Shown here one piece after another: positions 60,491 through 64,000 of a stretch of 64,000 nt of DNA. The stretch is from NCBI GenBank assembly GCA_965247015.1, contig CBDFGG010000004.1:992001-1056000 (forward strand). The letters run 5' to 3'. A program made the position numbers and the translations under genes. The stretch's first letter is position 1. The number at the start of each line of letters is the position of its first letter. Source of the DNA: JAIXWP01 sp965247015. Its GTDB lineage: Bacteria > Bacteroidota > Bacteroidia > Flavobacteriales_D > Sanyastnellaceae. Below the pieces are notes generated by a model. That model was given only the letters and a program-made list of their open reading frames with translations. It was not told the DNA's origin and did no database searches.

Positions 60491-60498
60491 CAAAAGTA
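60491..60498 (-). promoter_or_regulatory. -7 promoter element of yceI-type gene
   Basis: CAAAAGTA (minus-strand TACTTTTG), an exact TAnnTTTG match 23 bp upstream of the start. Confidence 0.5.
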
Positions 60499-60550
60499 TA
60501 ACCACGGTGCGGCACGAGTTGTTGATGTAGATCAAGAAAATGACAAACTC

Positions 60551-60641
60551 AATGACAAATGACAAGGGACAAGAGACAAGAGACAAATGACAAATAATCT
60601 CGGCTTCGCCGAGAACAAGGAACAAACGCGGCTTTGCCGCG
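60551..60641. repeat. Heptamer array with two REP-like hairpins
   Basis: Six units (AATGACA twice, AGGGACA, AGAGACA twice, AATGACA), then TCTCGGCTTCGCCGAGA (60598-60614) and CGCGGC-TTT-GCCGCG (60627-60641). It lies between the divergent YceI and sigma-factor promoters. Confidence 0.82.
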
Positions 60642-60716
60642 ATTTAAAGCCGCTCTCACGAGCAGCTCTGGTGGCTTGTATTTTTTTTTGTAACTTTTTA
60701 AAACCCCATGACGTCC

Positions 60717-60724
60717 TATATTTG
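60717..60724 (+). promoter_or_regulatory. -7 promoter element of sigma-factor gene
   Basis: TATATTTG, an exact TAnnTTTG match only 14 bp before the start codon, so the mRNA leader would be very short. Confidence 0.45.
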
Positions 60725-60737
60725 AAAAGCCTTCCTC

Positions 60738-61229
60738 ATGACCACTGCCGAGTACAATAAATGTGTGGACCTCCATTCAGATGGGCTTTATCGCTTTTTA
60801 CTTAAAAATGTAAAAGACCGCGATAAAGCTAAAGATCTGGTGCAGGAAACATTTACCAAGCTCTGGACGAAGGTGGAGGAAGTGAGCTTTGAAAAAGCGA
60901 AATCATACTTGTTTACCTCTGGCTATCACACCATGATTGATGCGATGCGCCGAGAAAAGAGACACCTCGACTATACGTCGGATGCGCTCAAAACAAGCAT
61001 GACCAACACCCAGCGTCAGTACACCGATTTACATGATGTGCTGAATGATGCGCTAGATCAGTTACCTCCGATACAAAAGAGTGTAATCATGCTACGCGAC
61101 TACGAAGGTTACTCCTACGAGGAGATTGAAGAGATTACTGGATTGAATGAATCACAAGTAAAGGTGTATATCTACAGAGCCCGCGTGACGCTGAAGGCAT
61201 ACATCGGTAAAATTGAAAATGTATTATGA
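60738..61229 (+). CDS. ECF-type RNA polymerase sigma factor
   Basis: 163 residues. Region 2 (about 8-75; DHSDGLYRFLLKNVKDRDKAKDLVQETFTKLWT-like) and region 4 (about 105-155; LPPIQKSVIMLRDYEGYSYEEIEEITGLNESQVKVYIYRARVTL) are clear, with no region 3. A group IV sigma factor. Its stop overlaps the next gene by 4 bp (ATGA), and that gene has the layout of a membrane-bound regulator, so they probably form a sigma/anti-sigma pair. Confidence 0.9.
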   Translation: MTTAEYNKCVDLHSDGLYRFLLKNVKDRDKAKDLVQETFTKLWTKVEEVSFEKAKSYLFTSGYHTMIDAMRREKRHLDYTSDALKTSMTNTQRQYTDLHDVLNDALDQLPPIQKSVIMLRDYEGYSYEEIEEITGLNESQVKVYIYRARVTLKAYIGKIENVL

Positions 61230-62332
61230 TCATCACAAGAGATAATTACGAAGCGTTTTTCCTTGACTACCTCGAAGGTAATCTGGATGCCGCTTTGTTG
61301 CCCGAATTCGAGGCTTTTGTGGCGGCCAACCCTGATCTAAAAGAGGAGCTCGAAAGTGTTGGCTCTTTCAAATTAGAGGCTGCGCCGGTGTTGACTTTTG
61401 ATCATAAAGTAATGCTATATAAAGGTCAAGAGTTTTTGTATTGGAATCTCCTTCCAGGATATGGGGTTCGACCTTATCAGGCGCCGTCTCCAAGTGTTTG
61501 GAAAGGAGTAAAATCCGCAGGCACACTTCCTAGACTTGTGGCGCCGCAAATTATTTGTGACTTTAAAGATAGCCTTCGACAAAAAGAAGCTGGTGCTTTG
61601 GTGGCCGGCGGTGCAAAAGTTATTTCTCTTAAAAGAGCATTCTATTATTCCGCTGCTGCCGCGGCTATCGCTGCTTTGTTATGGATGAATGGTATCTCTG
61701 AGGATCCGCAGCCAGCACAAATGGCACAAGATAAAAAACGTCCTACCGAGCAAGAGGTGAAGCCTATCAATGGTGGTAATTCGCAAGATTCAACCGAGGT
61801 AAATGGACCAAGCACGAATCCTTCAAGCCAACCATCCACTACGCCTCTATATCGCGTGATGCCTCAACCAGAAGATGATTTTGGTGATGTAGCACAAGAG
61901 ATCCCAGCGCCAATTACAGAAGACCGTCAAGACAGCATTGATAATACACCGGCTCCTATTCAAGCCCCATCTGTACAACAAGCTCCAGAAGAAGAATACG
62001 CAGAGTCAAATCCAACAAAAACAGAAAACCCATCTCGCCCGAATGTGTACACTCCTTCAAATAGTGAGAGTGGATTGATGAATGCGAGTGCTTCTAAAAA
62101 AGCAAAGAATTACAATAACATTTGGGCATTTGCCGAGGATAAGGCAAAGTCAAAACTTTGGGGAGGTGAAGAATACCCTGAAAACAACTTTGCTCTGGCA
62201 TTGGCCGAAAAGCAATTACGTCAACCCACTAAAAAGAAAGATCCGAAGATCGTTATTCAAAGTTTTAAAAATGGAGAAGATAAATTTCTTCGAATTAAAG
62301 TGGGCAAATTTGAAACGATTAGGAAAAGATAA
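61226..62332 (+). CDS. Putative membrane anti-sigma factor with low-complexity periplasmic region
   Basis: 368 residues. N-terminal cytosolic domain (about 1-135) starting NYEAFFLDYLEGNLDAALLPEFEAFVAANPDLKEELE, resembling the zinc-less anti-sigma start of Bacteroidota; one TM helix (about 139-156, FYYSAAAAAIAALLWMNG); then a Pro/Gln/Glu/Ser/Thr-rich stretch (about 160-290) and a small C-terminal basic domain. Coupled to the sigma gene, hence the anti-sigma guess; no direct test is possible from sequence. Its 3' end overlaps the convergent kinase gene by 14 bp. Confidence 0.65.
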   Translation: MIITRDNYEAFFLDYLEGNLDAALLPEFEAFVAANPDLKEELESVGSFKLEAAPVLTFDHKVMLYKGQEFLYWNLLPGYGVRPYQAPSPSVWKGVKSAGTLPRLVAPQIICDFKDSLRQKEAGALVAGGAKVISLKRAFYYSAAAAAIAALLWMNGISEDPQPAQMAQDKKRPTEQEVKPINGGNSQDSTEVNGPSTNPSSQPSTTPLYRVMPQPEDDFGDVAQEIPAPITEDRQDSIDNTPAPIQAPSVQQAPEEEYAESNPTKTENPSRPNVYTPSNSESGLMNASASKKAKNYNNIWAFAEDKAKSKLWGGEEYPENNFALALAEKQLRQPTKKKDPKIVIQSFKNGEDKFLRIKVGKFETIRKR

Positions 62333-63368
62333 TCTCGAATGAAGAGCCCTTACCAGGGCCTTCGCTTTTTGCAAGCAATTGTCCGTTGTGTTGCTCCACA
62401 ATTTTTCGAGACAAATACAATCCCATTCCTGTAGTCTTCTCTCCTTCCGTGCCTCTTCTACCTTTCTTGGAAAAGCGCTCGAACAATTGTTCAGCGTCTT
62501 CTTGATGGAAGCCTAGGCCTCTATCACGAACACTAATCGCAACGCCGCCATTTTGCAGGCGCCACGCAGAGATAGTGATACGCCCTCCTCTGTTTGAAAA
62601 CTTAAGAGCATTGGATAAAAGATTCAGTAATACTTCTCTGAACAAAGACTCTTGGATTTTCCAATTCAAACCTTCTTCCAAGGAAGTTTCTACGATCAGT
62701 TCTTTCTCTTTTGCGCGTAGGTCTAGTGAAGAAACTACACCGTGAATAATTGGGGCAATGGCTTTAACCTCAAGTGCTCCTGGATTTAATGATAATTGCT
62801 CCTGACTCAGCATCGCTAAAATATCATCCAGATAATTGAGCTGTTTTTTCATTTCTTCCTCTAATAAATCACACGCCTCTACTACTTTGCCTCGATCTGT
62901 TTCTGTTTTGATCAATTGTGTCATTCCGATCACTGATGAAATGGGAGATCGCATATCATGAGAGATAAGTGCTACAAGATCTTTTTGCTGAGATAATAAT
63001 TCTTCTAATTGATTGATAGTTTGCTGCACATTGCGAAGTACCATTCCAGCTTCGTCCGGATATTCCATTGGGAGACTCGGTACGGTTCTTTTTTCCAAAT
63101 AATTACCCAACGCAGTGCGCGCCATATCGAGAGGCGTAAGCAATGAGCGAAGAATGTAAAGCGTGATTCCTGTAGCCACCAAAGTAAGCACTAGGGTGAT
63201 GATCAAAACCTTCATCACAGATACATCTGAGAGGCCAAATGAAAAGGCCACCACAAGACCAATTAACGGAACGTGAATTCCAAAAAAAGCAACAAATAAA
63301 AATTTGAGTGCATAGCTTTTTGACGTAAGTCTCAATCCTGATAGAGACTTGTATATCGGGGACATCAT
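62319..63368 (-). CDS. Membrane sensor histidine kinase
   Basis: 349 residues. Two TM helices (about 21-44 and 51-74) with almost no periplasmic loop, so it likely senses within the membrane or cytosol; a HAMP-like linker (about 75-125); HisKA with phospho-acceptor H137 in ALISHDMRSPISSVIG; and HATPase with N-box LLNLLSNALKFSN, G1 RDRGLGFH, and G2 GMGLYLSRKIVEQHNG. No response regulator is adjacent. Convergent with the sigma/anti-sigma pair, overlapping by 14 bp. Confidence 0.88.
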   Translation of the reverse strand: MMSPIYKSLSGLRLTSKSYALKFLFVAFFGIHVPLIGLVVAFSFGLSDVSVMKVLIITLVLTLVATGITLYILRSLLTPLDMARTALGNYLEKRTVPSLPMEYPDEAGMVLRNVQQTINQLEELLSQQKDLVALISHDMRSPISSVIGMTQLIKTETDRGKVVEACDLLEEEMKKQLNYLDDILAMLSQEQLSLNPGALEVKAIAPIIHGVVSSLDLRAKEKELIVETSLEEGLNWKIQESLFREVLLNLLSNALKFSNRGGRITISAWRLQNGGVAISVRDRGLGFHQEDAEQLFERFSKKGRRGTEGEKTTGMGLYLSRKIVEQHNGQLLAKSEGPGKGSSFEIIFS

Positions 63369-63477
63369 TTTTGGAACAGATTAGTTGTGATTCAGCAATA
63401 TTAGCTCACTATTCTATTCATACGAAAAATGGTCGATTTAGTTATACAGAGCGAAAATTTAATTACACAAAAAACAT

Positions 63478-64000
63478 TTATTTGGTATTGAATTCATTCA
63501 TGGTTCGCGCGAGACCTATTAATCCAAAACTCAAAACTGATTTTGCTGCCACGTCGATCCTTTCTTGCAATGTTTTTTTCTCATCATCATTCCATTCACC
63601 CAGCACATAATCCACTTGTTGTCCTTTTGAGAATTCAGCTCCCACACCGAAGCGTAATCTCGCATATGTGGCTGTATTTAGAATTTGCTGAATGTGCTTA
63701 AGACCGTTGTGTCCACCATCGCTTCCTTGGCCTCTCATGCGCAGCTTTCCGAACGGTAAGGCAAGATCATCGGTAATTACCAGCACATTTTCCAATGGAA
63801 TTTTTTCTTCTTGCATCCAATAGCGCACAGCATTTCCCGAAAGATTCATGTAGGTAGAAGGCTTGATGAGTACGAATATTTTTCCTTTATGTCTCATCTC
63901 ACACGTTGCGGCATAACGTCCTGTGGTAAATGTTGTGTTCCCCAGCGCCGCGAGGTGTTCCACTACTTTGAATCCGATATTATGCCTTGTATTCTCGTAT
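63478..64000 (-). CDS. pth: Peptidyl-tRNA hydrolase (5' end outside window)
   Basis: C-terminal about 174 residues of Pth, which recycles peptidyl-tRNA by cutting the ester bond. The reading frame is open to the window edge, with YENTRHNIGFKVVEHLA (catalytic His in TRHNIGF) encoded in the last 50 bases; KPSTYMNLSGNAV, DDLALPFGKLRMRGQGSDGGHNGLK and RLRFGVG follow. Only about 12 N-terminal residues are missing. The GTG at 63963 is internal, not the start. Confidence 0.94.
   Translation of the reverse strand, partial: YENTRHNIGFKVVEHLAALGNTTFTTGRYAATCEMRHKGKIFVLIKPSTYMNLSGNAVRYWMQEEKIPLENVLVITDDLALPFGKLRMRGQGSDGGHNGLKHIQQILNTATYARLRFGVGAEFSKGQQVDYVLGEWNDDEKKTLQERIDVAAKSVLSFGLIGLARTMNEFNTK

Noticed and set aside
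1..64000. tRNA or rRNA genes
   Set aside because: No T-arm GTTCRANTC in a plausible cloverleaf, no CCA-ended acceptor stem and no rRNA landmarks were noticed on either strand; a tRNAscan run would confirm.

Overview
The window is chromosomal DNA from a member of the Bacteroidota, most likely the order Flavobacteriales. Two secreted proteins end in type IX secretion (T9SS) type A sorting domains and one ends in a gliding-motility/CHU_C-type domain. Many starts are preceded by the Bacteroidota -7 element TAnnTTTG, and Shine-Dalgarno sequences are mostly absent. Gene order also fits the phylum: atpD-atpC split from the rest of the ATP synthase, and an LpxD paralogue next to efp. I saw no rRNA, tRNA, CRISPR array, insertion sequence or prophage. 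Family-level placement is not possible from this window alone.

Layout. 0-6.4 kb: kynureninase, a potassium-uptake regulatory protein and a giant Ig-repeat surface protein. 6.5-8.3 kb: atpDC. 8.4-12.4 kb: a polysaccharide export trio (flippase, Wzz-like, O-antigen ligase-like). 12.4-15.2 kb: GAF/PP2C phosphatase, LpxD paralogue, efp. 15.3-19.2 kb: a T9SS cargo protein, tatC and a KdsD-type isomerase. 19.4-26.2 kb: recQ, isocitrate dehydrogenase, a GCS2-family ligase and an M20 peptidase. 26.2-28.8 kb: an ABC transporter with a His-rich permease and a DUF3299-like protein. 28.8-34.7 kb: desaturase, second T9SS cargo, aspS. 34.9-43.8 kb: bacilliredoxin, orphan DUF1016 nuclease, gatC, plsC, trpS, two exported amidohydrolases, NifU. 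43.9-51.7 kb: XRE/S24 regulator, hydrolase and an RND tripartite efflux operon. 51.9-55.7 kb: SRAP protein plus a DnaE2-like polymerase. 55.7-59.9 kb: the metY-metX-hom operon. 59.9-64 kb: YceI, an ECF sigma factor with a putative partner, a sensor kinase, and pth cut by the window edge.

The most interesting structure is the 590-bp leader in front of metY-metX-hom. It encodes two tandem short peptides dense in Met and Cys codons: an 18-residue peptide with MCHMMCC and a 37-residue peptide with MMHMCCCC. Each is followed by a strong intrinsic terminator, and each has a candidate antiterminator pairing between the end of the peptide ORF and the 5' arm of its terminator. I read this as a serial, ribosome-mediated Met/Cys attenuator controlling homocysteine synthesis.

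Two dispersed repeat families stand out. (1) A palindrome, ACCGAA-N6-TTCGGT and close variants, lies only inside coding sequences. I found four exact copies by eye, against about 0.004 expected at random, plus several near copies. (2) Heptanucleotide tandem arrays (consensus WGACAAR) sit mostly right after stop codons, often next to small CTCGGC-TTY-GCCGAG hairpins. At least one array supplies the stop codon of its upstream gene.
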